From: CAZYJR01 sp964647905
Lineage (GTDB): Bacteria; Desulfobacterota; DSM-4660; Desulfatiglandales; HGW-15
Direction of reading: 5' to 3'
DNA length: 16,557 nucleotides
NCBI GenBank assembly: GCA_964647905.1
Contig: CAZYJR010000053.1
Span: 1-16,557 of the forward strand
Below the pieces are notes generated by a model. It was given only the letters and a program-made list of their open reading frames with translations. It was not told the origin of the DNA and did not search any database. Shown piece after piece: positions 7,086 through 14,834 of this stretch (its first letter is position 1; every line of letters begins with the position of its first letter). The position numbers and the translations under genes are program-made.

Positions 7086-7877
7086 TCACTCGGCGTCCGC
7101 CTCCCGGGCCAGCTCACCGAAAACCTTGGGGAACTCGGGCTGGAAGTTCTGGTAGAACGGGACCGGGTATCGGGCGCCCAAGGCGCGCCCCGCTCTTGCC
7201 AGCCCTTCGACCACCTGCGGGAGGTCCTTGCCGGGAAGGGCGAAGACCAGCTCGTCGTCCTGGGTCATGGACATGACCCGGTCGCCGTTCCCCGGGATGG
7301 CGATCCTGGGCCTTCCCAGTATATATGGGGCTATGAGGTACTCGGTGCACTCCACCTTCCCGCCGAACTCGCCGTCCACCCTCTTTCCCGCCATGTAGCT
7401 CCAGGCCTGGACCAGCCTCATGATCTGGGCCGGGTTGCCGTAGACCGCTATCGTGTCCGGGTGGTAGAGGCCCTTCTGGAGGGGTGAGAGCACCAGGGAA
7501 CGGACCCTTCCCTTCTCCAGAAAGGACATGGACCCGAGGTCCGTGGCGGCGCTCTCCTCGTCCTTTGTCCACTCCACCTTGCAAAAGAAGCGTCCCAGGA
7601 CGCGCTTGGGCTCCTTGGCCCCTGTCTGGCCGAAGGCCAGCATGGAAGGGACGCAGATCATGTCCTCCCGTGCGAGGCCCACGGTCCATCCGTACACCCT
7701 GGCCAGGGTCATGGCCTGGCAGATGGTTATGCGCTTGCCCATGACCTGGGACGGCCTCCTTGTCTTCTCGGGCCAGTCACCCTCTTCGGGGCTCAGGCGG
7801 GCGGCCACCGGAAAGCTCCTGAGGCGGAGCTGCTGGTAGACACTGTCGGCCAGAGACTTCCAATCGATCCCTTCCAT
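7086..7877 (-). CDS. DUF169 family protein, function unknown
   Basis: This 263-residue protein resembles the DUF169 (COG2043) family. Typical segments are ITICQAMTLARVYGW, MICVPSML, YGNPAQIMRLVQAW and a C-terminal PGKDLPQVVEGL. It carries spaced cysteines at 53, 75, 99 and 177, each in a conserved-looking setting (TICQ, MICV, FFCK, VECTEY). These might bind metal, but that is inference. There is no signal peptide or membrane segment, so it is cytoplasmic. AGGAGG lies about eight bases before the ATG. It is the last gene of the leftward transporter/ligase operon, 37 bases after the CoA ligase, which hints at a part in handling the same imported compound. The biochemical role is not known. Confidence 0.8.
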   Translation of the reverse strand: MEGIDWKSLADSVYQQLRLRSFPVAARLSPEEGDWPEKTRRPSQVMGKRITICQAMTLARVYGWTVGLAREDMICVPSMLAFGQTGAKEPKRVLGRFFCKVEWTKDEESAATDLGSMSFLEKGRVRSLVLSPLQKGLYHPDTIAVYGNPAQIMRLVQAWSYMAGKRVDGEFGGKVECTEYLIAPYILGRPRIAIPGNGDRVMSMTQDDELVFALPGKDLPQVVEGLARAGRALGARYPVPFYQNFQPEFPKVFGELAREADAE

Positions 7878-7914
7878 GTCCTTACTCCTCCTTCTCTCGA
7901 GACCGGTTACCCTC

Positions 7915-9561
7915 TTATTTCTTGCCCCCGCCCGCGCCGCGCCTGCGTTCCTCGTCCCGGATCTCGCGGCGCAGGAGTTTTCCCACCTTGCTCTTGGGCA
8001 GCATGTCGCGGAACTCCACGTACTGGGGGATCTTGTAGGCGGCCAGGCGCTCGCGGCAGTGGCGCAGGAGCTCGTTTCCGCTCACCCCGCGCACATCCTC
8101 CCTCATGACCACTATGGCCTTTATTCGCTCCCCCACCTTGTCGTCCGGGACACCCACCACGCACGCCCCCACCACCGCGGGATGATCCTGGAGCGTGGCC
8201 TCGATCTCAGAGCAAGAGACCCTATAGCCCTTGTACTTGATGATATCCGCGCTCCTGTCCACGTAGTAGAGCTGGCCGTCCTCGTCCATGCGCACGAAGT
8301 CGTTCATCCTGTACCAGGTCTTGCCGTCCATCTCCACGTAGGACTTGGCGGTCTCGTCCGGCTTCTTCCAGTACTCTTTGCTGATGTACTCCGAGGTCAC
8401 CAGGAGCTCGCCCGGGGCCCCGGGCGGTACTTCCTCCAGGGTCTCCGGATCCACGATCTTCACCTCCCTGGAGGGAAGGGGCCTGCCCACGCTCCCCGGG
8501 ACAGGCTCCCGATCCAGCGGGGTCATGGCGGTGAACCCGACCTCGGTGGCCCCGTATACCTGGTAGATGGGTACGTGGAAGCGCTCGTTCCACCGCCTGA
8601 AGACCTCCTGGGGGAGCACGTCACCCCCGCTCCAGCAGTACTTGAGGGAGCTCAGGTCATAATAGCCCAGGCGCTCGTTTTCCAGGATCATCCTGTAGAG
8701 GGTCGGGGCGCCCAGGAACAGGGTCCCCTTGTACCGCTCAATGGCCTTGAGTATGGGGTCCACCTGGGGCACCGGCATGAGAACCGCGGTGTTCCCCTTG
8801 GTCAGGACCATGCCGAAGATCACCCCCTGGGCCATCTGGTGGAACAGGGGGTTGACCATGATGAAGACCTCCTTGCCGTTCTCTATGAACCCCTCTCCCA
8901 CCCGGTTTATCTCGCTCACGAATGAGACCATACCGGTGTGGGTTATGATGCACCCCTTGGGAAACCCGGTGGTCCCTCCGGTATACAGGATGTAGCAGAG
9001 CTGGCTGCGGGGGTCGATCTCCACTGCCGGGGGTGCGGGCGGGCTCGAGCGCAGGAGCTTCTTGAAGGAGTGGACCTCGGGGCCCTTCTCGATCTTGCCC
9101 TCGGGCACCACGTCGAACAGGAAACCTATCAGGCGCTTGTAGGCCGGGAGCATGTCCACATAGGTGGTCACTATGGCCTGCTTGAGCCGGGTCTCGGGCA
9201 TCACCTCCTGGATGTAGCGGAAGTTGGTGTCCATGCAGAGGACCGTTTCGGCCTCCGAGTCCTCTATCAGGTACTTGATCTCATGGGGCGTGTAAATGGG
9301 CGAGACCGGCACGGGCACCGCACCGATCAACTGCGCGCCGAAGTAGGCTATGAGGAACTGGGGGCAGTTGGGGATGTAGAGCATCAGCTTGTCGCCCACG
9401 CCCAGCCCCATACCGTGGAGGGCGGTTGCGAAGCGCCGGATGTCCTCCACCAGCTCCCGATAGGTCAGGCGCGTGCCCAGGTATATGATTGCCGTCCGGT
9501 CCGGGTACTCCTCTGCGGCCCGCTCCAGCCCGGTGATCAATGGCTCGTCATAGATTCCCAT
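7915..9561 (-). CDS. AMP-dependent acyl-CoA synthetase/ligase
   Basis: This 548-residue enzyme belongs to the ANL superfamily and would join a carboxylic acid to CoA through an acyl-AMP. Visible motifs are the ATP loop YTGGTTGFPKG (193-203), VYGATE (335-340), WYRMNDFVRMDEDG (416-429, the usual TGD aspartate being D421), YYVDRSADIIKYKGYRVS (432-449) and the C-terminal PKSKVGKLLRREI, with catalytic Lys528. Length and motif order fit medium- or long-chain and aromatic ligases; the substrate cannot be read from sequence. GAGGAC precedes the ATG at 9561. It follows the livF-like gene in the same direction after 69 bases. This suggests that the transporter brings in an acid which this enzyme traps as its CoA ester. 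Confidence 0.93.
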   Translation of the reverse strand: MGIYDEPLITGLERAAEEYPDRTAIIYLGTRLTYRELVEDIRRFATALHGMGLGVGDKLMLYIPNCPQFLIAYFGAQLIGAVPVPVSPIYTPHEIKYLIEDSEAETVLCMDTNFRYIQEVMPETRLKQAIVTTYVDMLPAYKRLIGFLFDVVPEGKIEKGPEVHSFKKLLRSSPPAPPAVEIDPRSQLCYILYTGGTTGFPKGCIITHTGMVSFVSEINRVGEGFIENGKEVFIMVNPLFHQMAQGVIFGMVLTKGNTAVLMPVPQVDPILKAIERYKGTLFLGAPTLYRMILENERLGYYDLSSLKYCWSGGDVLPQEVFRRWNERFHVPIYQVYGATEVGFTAMTPLDREPVPGSVGRPLPSREVKIVDPETLEEVPPGAPGELLVTSEYISKEYWKKPDETAKSYVEMDGKTWYRMNDFVRMDEDGQLYYVDRSADIIKYKGYRVSCSEIEATLQDHPAVVGACVVGVPDDKVGERIKAIVVMREDVRGVSGNELLRHCRERLAAYKIPQYVEFRDMLPKSKVGKLLRREIRDEERRRGAGGGKK

Positions 9562-9630
9562 TTGTCCTCGTCCGCTCCCAGCTCTCCGCCCCGGGCCCGC
9601 CTCCCGCCTCAGCCCCGCCGGAGGCTCTTC

Positions 9631-10383
9631 TCAGACCCCGAAGTAGGCGGCCTTCACGTCCGGGTTGTCCATCAGTTCCTGTGAATCCCCCTCCAGGACC
9701 GCCGTTCCGTTCTCCAGTATATAGCCGTAATCCACCAGCGGGAGAACCGGCCTTGCATACTGCTCCGAGACGAGCACGCTCAGGCCTATCTCCCGGTTGA
9801 TGTTGCCTATGGCCTCTATCAGGATCTCCTCCATGAGAGGGCTGAGCCCCAGGAGGGGCTCATCCAGCAGCAGGAGCTTGGGCTGGGCCATCAGGGCCCG
9901 TCCTATGGCCAGCATCTGCTGCTCCCCCCCGCTCAGGAACCCCCCTTGACGCTTTTTCAGGTTCTTCAAGGCCGGGAAGGTGGTAAAGACATACTCCAGG
10001 GTCTTCTTGGCCTGCTCCTTGGTGGCCAGTATGCCGCCGATCTTGAGGTTTTCCATCACCGTGCTCTCCGGGAATATCCTCCGCCTCTCCGGGCAGAGGA
10101 CGATCCCTTTGCGCGCCCTCAAGCTGGCCTCCATTCCGGATATGTCCTCGCCCTCGTAGGAGATCCCGCCAAGCACCGTTATCCGCTCGCCCCCGCGCAT
10201 CTGCTCCTTTCTCTTGACGTCCAGGATAATGCCGGAGACGGTGTACATGAGCGTGGACTTGCCCGCGCTGTTCGCGCCGAAGAGCCCGGTGATCCTCCCC
10301 CTCCTGCACCCCAGGTTCACGTTGTTGATGGCAACGGCGTTTTCATAGAAAACCATCAGGTCCTTTACTTCCAGCACCGCCAT
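9631..10383 (-). CDS. livF: Branched-chain amino acid-type ABC transporter ATPase, LivF-like
   Basis: This is a 250-residue ABC ATPase of the HAAT family. The Walker A loop is GANSAGKST (36-44), with Ser where Gly is usual. The signature is LSGGEQQ (150-156), Walker B is LLLLDEP (170-176), and SEQYAR (206-211) stands where LivF proteins carry VEQN. The segment ERRRIFPESTVMENL is typical of LivF. There is an extra charged loop at about 54-73 between Walker A and the Q-loop. It sits three bases after the livG-like stop codon and pairs with that protein to power the LivHM channel. The gene symbol reflects family, not a proven substrate. Confidence 0.9.
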   Translation of the reverse strand: MAVLEVKDLMVFYENAVAINNVNLGCRRGRITGLFGANSAGKSTLMYTVSGIILDVKRKEQMRGGERITVLGGISYEGEDISGMEASLRARKGIVLCPERRRIFPESTVMENLKIGGILATKEQAKKTLEYVFTTFPALKNLKKRQGGFLSGGEQQMLAIGRALMAQPKLLLLDEPLLGLSPLMEEILIEAIGNINREIGLSVLVSEQYARPVLPLVDYGYILENGTAVLEGDSQELMDNPDVKAAYFGV

Positions 10384-10386
10384 GGC

Positions 10387-11139
10387 TTAAGTCTCCCTCC
10401 CCAGGTAGGCCTTCTTCACCTCCGGGTCCTCCATCACCTCCACCGGCGGACCGTCCGCTATCTTGCTGCCGAAGTTCATCACTATCACCCGGTCGGCCAG
10501 CCTGAAGAGCTCCCTCAACCGGTGCTCCACCATGACCAGGGTCACGCCCTCCATCTGCAGCCTCTCCATCAAGGGCACCATTGAGCTTATCTCGGACATG
10601 CTGAGCCCTGAGAATATCTCGTCACAGAGGATCACCTCGGGCTTGAGCGCTATGCACCGGCCGAGCTCCAGGCGCTTGAGATACCCGAGCGGCAGAGACC
10701 CGGCCGTCTTGTAGGGTACCCGGGCGTCCCTCTCGAAGCCTATGTCCTCCAGGATGTCTATGGCCACCGCGTCCCTGTCGCCCAGGGTCCCTGCGCGCGT
10801 CTTCTTTACCCGAGGCGAGTTCAAAGGGACCAGGAGGTTCTTGTAGGCCGGGAGGGTATGGTAGGGGCGCATCACCTGGAACGTGCGCGTAAGCCCCATG
10901 TTGGCGATCTTGTCCGGCGCGGTCCCTGTGATGTCCTTGCCCTTGAACATAACCTGCCCGGCGTCCGGTCTGACGAAACCGCTTACCAGGTTCACCAGGG
11001 TGGTCTTTCCCGAGCCGTTCGGGCCGATCACCCCCAGGATCTTTCCCCGGGCCAGCTCAAAGCTCACGTCATAGACGGCCTGCACTCCACCGAAGGCCTT
11101 GCTCACCCCTCTTACTTGAAGGATCTCTTCCTCTGCCAT
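10387..11139 (-). CDS. livG: Branched-chain amino acid-type ABC transporter ATPase, LivG-like
   Basis: This is a 250-residue ABC ATPase. Walker A is the canonical GPNGSGKTT (39-47), and the Q-loop is TRTFQVMRPY (84-93). The switch histidine is present in VMVEHRL (H206). The end, VMEDPEVKKAYLG, is typical of LivG. Two motifs are unusual. The signature reads LPLGYLKRLELGR where LivG normally has LPYGQQRRLEIAR, and Walker B reads VILCDEIFSGL with Ile for the usual Pro after Glu. The catalytic Glu174 is kept, so it may still hydrolyse ATP. It starts two bases after the livM stop. The symbol is by family. Confidence 0.9.
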   Translation of the reverse strand: MAEEEILQVRGVSKAFGGVQAVYDVSFELARGKILGVIGPNGSGKTTLVNLVSGFVRPDAGQVMFKGKDITGTAPDKIANMGLTRTFQVMRPYHTLPAYKNLLVPLNSPRVKKTRAGTLGDRDAVAIDILEDIGFERDARVPYKTAGSLPLGYLKRLELGRCIALKPEVILCDEIFSGLSMSEISSMVPLMERLQMEGVTLVMVEHRLRELFRLADRVIVMNFGSKIADGPPVEVMEDPEVKKAYLGRET

Positions 11140-11141
11140 GG

Positions 11142-12158
11142 CTAGACTTCTTCCCAGTGCTCGAACTGGTGGTACTTGCGCTGCAGCCAGTTCATGATGC
11201 CTTCAGGCTTGTACACGATGAAGGCTATGAGGATTAAACTGTAGACCACCACCCTGAGCTGGCCGAACCCCCGCAGCGCCTCTGAGAGCGGGGTTAGTAT
11301 GAACGCGCCGATCACCGGTCCGGCCAGGGTCCCCATGCCGCCCATCACGCTTGCGGCTATGGGCAGTATGGAAAAATCCATGGCAAAGAGGCTGATGCCC
11401 AGCCAGCCGTAGAGGTGGCTCAAGTAGGCCCCGCCGAAGGACCCGGCCAAGGCGGCCACGAAGACCGCGCGGATCTTGTAGTTGGTAATGTTGATGCCCG
11501 ACGCCCTTACCGCCTGGTCATTGTCCTTGATCCCCCTGAGGATCAGCCCCATGTCCTCGTTGACCAGCCTCCTCAACAGGAAAAGAGCGACCAGCACCGT
11601 CACCAGGATGAAATAGAGCTCCACCCATCGGTTGGGCAGCGTATCCAGGCCGCTTATCCCCTGGGTCCCGCCGAAAACGCTCAGGGCGATGATGATATAA
11701 ACGGCGAACAGGGGCAGCATGAAGCTCACGATGGCGAAGTAGATACCCCTGAGCCTGAGGGCAGGTATCAGGACCAGTGTGCTGAAGACCGCACCGCCCA
11801 CCGTGGCAAGCGGGATGGCGATCAACGGGTGAAGCCCGAAATGGGAGTTGAGGAGGCCCGAGATGTATCCCCCGGCCCCTACAAAAAGGGCCCCTCCCAG
11901 GCATACCAGCCCGACGAACTCGGCCAGGAAATCGAATGCCAGGGCCAGCAGGGCGTAGATCCCCGCCGCGCAGATCACCCTCTGCCAGTACATGTCCAGG
12001 CACAGGGGCAAGACCAGCAGCACCGCTATTAGCAGTGACCGGGGGAAAAGGAGGTAGCCCATCTCGGACCACGAGCTCAGGGCGTACAGGCCCTCGGTGC
12101 GGACCTTGATGCTCCTGTCCAGTCGCCTCTTGCGCCGGCTTTTTGTCGCTTCCACCAC
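11142..12158 (-). CDS. livM: Branched-chain amino acid-type ABC transporter permease, LivM-like
   Basis: This is a 338-residue integral membrane protein with many hydrophobic segments. It has the LivM core LALAFDFLAEFVGLVCLGGALF, GAGGYISGLL, LRLRGIYFAIVSFML and the cytoplasmic coupling segment LRGIKDNDQAVRASGIN. MGGMGTLAGPVIGAF and a final VYKPEGIMN follow. A basic N-terminus (residues 5-18) precedes the first membrane helix. It starts with GTG at 12158, one base past the livH stop, with GGAAAGG just upstream. Together with the LivH-like protein it would form the membrane channel of the importer. The symbol is by family; the substrate is not known. Confidence 0.92.
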   Translation of the reverse strand: MVEATKSRRKRRLDRSIKVRTEGLYALSSWSEMGYLLFPRSLLIAVLLVLPLCLDMYWQRVICAAGIYALLALAFDFLAEFVGLVCLGGALFVGAGGYISGLLNSHFGLHPLIAIPLATVGGAVFSTLVLIPALRLRGIYFAIVSFMLPLFAVYIIIALSVFGGTQGISGLDTLPNRWVELYFILVTVLVALFLLRRLVNEDMGLILRGIKDNDQAVRASGINITNYKIRAVFVAALAGSFGGAYLSHLYGWLGISLFAMDFSILPIAASVMGGMGTLAGPVIGAFILTPLSEALRGFGQLRVVVYSLILIAFIVYKPEGIMNWLQRKYHQFEHWEEV

Positions 12159-12159
12159 C

Positions 12160-13044
12160 TTAGACCCTTTCCTCCAGCTCTTTCTGGTGGCCCAGTAGCC
12201 CTGACGGCCTGAAGAGCAGAATTGCGATGATGGTCCCCACCAGGACCACCGACTCCCACATGGCGCCGAAAAGAGCCGTGCTGATCTTCATGGCGAACCC
12301 GATCACGAAGGAGGCGAGCACCGCACCGCCCCAGCTCCCAAGCCCGCCTATTATGCACACGGCCAGGGCATAGATCAGGACCTTGTAGCCGGCCTCGGCC
12401 GTTATGTTGCCCAGGGGCAGGACAAAGAGGGCGGCCAGCCCGGCCAGGGCGGAGCCGATGGCCATGCTGATCATTGCGGTCCTGTCCGAGTGTATCCCCA
12501 GCATCATGGCCGCGTGCTCGTCCTGTGCTATGGCCCTCAGGCGCAGCCCCACCTTGGTGTGGTGGGTGAAGGCCCAAAGGCTCCCCACCACGGCCAGGCC
12601 AGCCGCTATTATCAGGAGCCTCTGGTAGTTCACGAACACGCCCATGATGTTCACCTTGCCTTCTATGAAGGGGGGCAGCATGTAGAAAGGACCTATGAAC
12701 CCCTTGAACCCCGCTATCCCCTGCATGCGCAGCCCCTCCAGTATGATCAGGCTCACGGCGAATGAGGCGATGATCTCCGATGTTGGCATGCCCCTGAGCC
12801 TTATCAGGATGAAGCGGTAGATCACCAGGCCGATGGCCGCGGCTATGAGGAGCGAGAGCAGCATGGCCAGCGGATAAGGCAGGCCCAGGTCGTTCAGGAG
12901 CGAGTAGGTCAAGAAGCCCACCAGCACGTAAATGGATCCGTGGGCGAAGTTGGGGACCCTGGCCACGCCGTACACCAATGTGAAGCCCACCGCGATCAGG
13001 GCGAAGACAAGGCTGTTAACCGTTCCGTAGATCAAGATTTCCAT
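12160..13044 (-). CDS. livH: Branched-chain amino acid-type ABC transporter permease, LivH-like
   Basis: This is a 294-residue membrane protein. It opens with the LivH hallmark NSLVFALIAVGFTLVYGVAR then VPNFAHGSIY. The coupling segment is KVGLRLRAIAQDEHAAMMLGI, with GGLGSWGGAVLASFVIG and LLFRPSGLLG at the end. At 294 residues it is the usual LivH size. The ATG at 13044 has GAGGCGG about nine bases upstream. It is separated from the binding-protein gene by 84 bases that hold a strong stem-loop. It partners the LivM-like protein. Confidence 0.93.
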   Translation of the reverse strand: MEILIYGTVNSLVFALIAVGFTLVYGVARVPNFAHGSIYVLVGFLTYSLLNDLGLPYPLAMLLSLLIAAAIGLVIYRFILIRLRGMPTSEIIASFAVSLIILEGLRMQGIAGFKGFIGPFYMLPPFIEGKVNIMGVFVNYQRLLIIAAGLAVVGSLWAFTHHTKVGLRLRAIAQDEHAAMMLGIHSDRTAMISMAIGSALAGLAALFVLPLGNITAEAGYKVLIYALAVCIIGGLGSWGGAVLASFVIGFAMKISTALFGAMWESVVLVGTIIAILLFRPSGLLGHQKELEERV

Positions 13045-13065
13045 TTCGGTCGCCGCCTCGAACCC

Positions 13066-13104
13066 GGTGCCTTTGCCCGCCCCAAGGGGACGGACAAAGG
13101 CACC
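13066..13104 (-). promoter_or_regulatory. Intercistronic stem-loop between livJ-like and livH-like genes
   Basis: In leftward RNA, bases 13104-13087 pair with 13083-13066 to give an 18-base-pair stem with a three-base loop. Sixteen pairs are Watson-Crick and two are G-U. On the opposite strand those two positions would be A-C mismatches, so the fold suits the livJ-livH transcript. No U-run follows it, so it is not a classic terminator. Known counterparts between binding-protein and permease genes protect the upstream mRNA from 3' decay, giving more binding protein than channel. That role here is inference. Confidence 0.75.
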
Positions 13105-13128
13105 CCGAAAAGATTCCTGTCTTTTTCT

Positions 13129-14412
13129 CTATTTCTTCTCCAGCCAGGGCGGCATCTTCAGCTCGCCCATGGCCGCAACCTCGGGAAAGATCTGGACCCG
13201 CTTTCCGTCCTGCCATTGCACCCAGCAGCCCAGGACCGACTCGCTCGGGTCGTATCCGTAGATGATCTGGTGGTTTTCGTCGAATCGTATGGTCCCCCTC
13301 ACCATGGGGAGATTGGTCTCCTCGAGCGCCTTTATCAAGGCGTCGTCTTCGAGCGAGCCCGCCCTCTCTATTGCGTCCTTGAGCACATACAGGGACTCAT
13401 AAGCGCTCACGCAGCCCGTGCTCCTGGGAGGAACGCCCCACCGCTCCTTGAAGTTGTTATAGAACTCCATCGCCTTGGGAGTTGCATCGGTGGGCACGCA
13501 CCCGGTCTCAGAGAGGGTCACCACGGTGTACTCGCACTTGCCGTTGGTGGCTTCCCAAAAGCCCGGATCCTCGGCGGCCCCTATGAAGCCTATGGGCAGG
13601 GCCGGCACCTCCATGTCCGCCCACTGCTTGAGCAGAATGGAGGTCTCCGGAGAATAGGCCCAGATGAACATCACCTCCGCGCCCGAATCCTTGCAGTCGC
13701 TGAGCGCCGCCGAGTAGTCCGTCGTCCCGATGGGATGCTTGTCGTGCCCCACGATCTCCCAGCCGGATTTCGCCGCAAGCTTTTCCACTATGCCCGCCGC
13801 CTTCCTGCACATCAGGCTGTCGTCGATCGAGATGAAGAGCTTGTTGTAGCCGTACTCCTTGTTGATCTTGGTCAACAGGTCCAGGGCCTCCTTTATGTAC
13901 CACTTGACGCTCCCGCTCTCCCTGAATGAGTACTTGTACTTCTCCCGGTTCTCGGCCACCTTCTGATCCCAGGACGGGGTGTAGCAGCCTATGGAGACGA
14001 TATCCACCACGTTGTACCTGGCGTAGAGGTCCATTGCGGCCATGCCGCACTCGCTCATGCAGGGCCCGCCCACGATCACGTCCGCCTTCTTCTGGAGGAT
14101 GAGCTTCTCGATGGCCAGGAGCACCGCACTGGTGGGAACGCCCGGCTCCTCGTCGCGGCTGTCTATGATCTGCAGATCAATGGGCCGCATCTTGCCCCCC
14201 AGCTTCACCCCGCCCGCCGCGTTGATCTCCTCGGCGGCCATGATCAGCCCCCGCTCGCCGTTCTGGCCGTAGGCGCTCGCCCTGGGCACCGGAGCGCCGA
14301 CCACTATGGGCTCGCCCTCCTCAGCGGCCAGAGCCCCGGTGGAGGCCAGGGGCAGGACCAGGAACACACCCAGAACCAAGGCCCACATCCTCAAAAATCC
14401 TCGCTTATCCAT
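13129..14412 (-). CDS. Branched-chain amino acid-type ABC transporter substrate-binding protein, LivJ-like
   Basis: This 427-residue periplasmic protein has a Sec signal peptide (MDKRGFLRMWALVLGVFLVL, with cleavage likely after ALA near residue 29). The mature start EPIVVGAPVPRASAYGQNGERG is typical of type I periplasmic binding (Peripla_BP_6) proteins. INAAGGVKLGG, RPIDLQIIDSRDEEPG and ADVIVGGPCMSECGMA follow. It captures the substrate and delivers it to the LivHM channel. Five or more cysteines in the mature part (for example CMSEC and GCYTP) are more than most LivJ proteins carry. I start at 14412 behind AAGGAGGGGAG; the frame is open upstream to 14673 only through the repeat region. It heads the operon. 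Association with a CoA ligase suggests a carboxylic acid ligand, but amino acids remain possible. Confidence 0.9.
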   Translation of the reverse strand: MDKRGFLRMWALVLGVFLVLPLASTGALAAEEGEPIVVGAPVPRASAYGQNGERGLIMAAEEINAAGGVKLGGKMRPIDLQIIDSRDEEPGVPTSAVLLAIEKLILQKKADVIVGGPCMSECGMAAMDLYARYNVVDIVSIGCYTPSWDQKVAENREKYKYSFRESGSVKWYIKEALDLLTKINKEYGYNKLFISIDDSLMCRKAAGIVEKLAAKSGWEIVGHDKHPIGTTDYSAALSDCKDSGAEVMFIWAYSPETSILLKQWADMEVPALPIGFIGAAEDPGFWEATNGKCEYTVVTLSETGCVPTDATPKAMEFYNNFKERWGVPPRSTGCVSAYESLYVLKDAIERAGSLEDDALIKALEETNLPMVRGTIRFDENHQIIYGYDPSESVLGCWVQWQDGKRVQIFPEVAAMGELKMPPWLEKK

Positions 14413-14542
14413 GTCTCCCCTCCTTGTCTCAAGGTTCACTGTTTTCCTTCCCGGCATAACCCGAAGCCCGCCACACATCGGGCAGGCCGCGGATCCGTCA
14501 CACCTTACGGCAACCATAACCGGGCCCTCCCCCTCTGAAGCC

Positions 14543-14730
14543 GGCCGCAAGGGGTGCATCCCGAGTGACCTTGCGGGAGGGCGCCGTCTCGCAGCGACTT
14601 GCCTGTGGGGGACCCCCTGGCTCCGGCGCGAAGCGGCGGAGAACAGGGAGGGGGCGGCTTCCCCCGCAGGCAAGTCGCGATGCGAGACCAGCCCGGGAGC
14701 TTCGGAACGAGGGATGCATCCCTTGCGGCC
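14543..14730. mobile_element. Putative MITE-like element with 20-base inverted ends
   Basis: Bases 14543-14562 and 14711-14730 are inverted copies of one another (19 of 20 match; each contains GCATCCC beside a GGCCGCAAGG arm). They enclose the palindromic repeat shared with the left end of the window. The whole is 188 bases and encodes nothing. This architecture resembles a small non-autonomous transposable element. No clear target-site duplication was found next to the ends. Confidence 0.55.
14574..14714. repeat. Nested palindromic repeat, copy 2
   Basis: This copy matches 1-141 in the same orientation with three differences. The change matching position 53 breaks one pair of the inner hairpin, and the change matching 107 breaks one pair of the outer arm, so neither is compensated. 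Immediately after 14714 the two copies diverge. It lies about 160 bases upstream of the livJ-like start. Confidence 0.85.
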
Positions 14731-14834
14731 ACCCCCTGCGGCAATCGACCTTGACTTGGCCGGAGACAGGCCGTCCCCTCACGATATGCTACTCCGAGCA
14801 GGGACGCCCGGTAAACCATTAACCCTTAATACTC

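Larger units (their letters stand above)
14413..14834. other. Intergenic region upstream of the transporter operon
   Basis: This 422-base stretch separates the amidohydrolase stop from the livJ-like start. It must hold the transporter promoter unless transcription comes through from the amidohydrolase. I see no convincing -35/-10 pair or sigma-54 box in 14413-14542. The middle is the palindromic repeat and its inverted ends (14543-14730). No tRNA or plausible small gene was recognised, and open frames here are unlike any family. Confidence 0.6.

Noticed and set aside
7077..7110. Inverted repeat GGCCCGGG/CCCGGGCC between the convergent gene ends as a terminator
   Set aside because: The arms are only eight bases with an 18-base gap, partly inside the DUF169 gene, and no T-run follows on either strand.
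7876..8925. Plus-strand open frame of 349 codons opposite the CoA ligase
   Set aside because: The sense strand has full ANL-family motifs. The antisense product has low-complexity His/Leu/Val composition and no family match that I recognise.
14413..14673. N-terminal extension of the livJ-like protein by 87 residues
   Set aside because: The extension is translated repeat sequence. The ATG at 14412 has an AAGGAGGGGAG ribosome site and begins a clear signal peptide.
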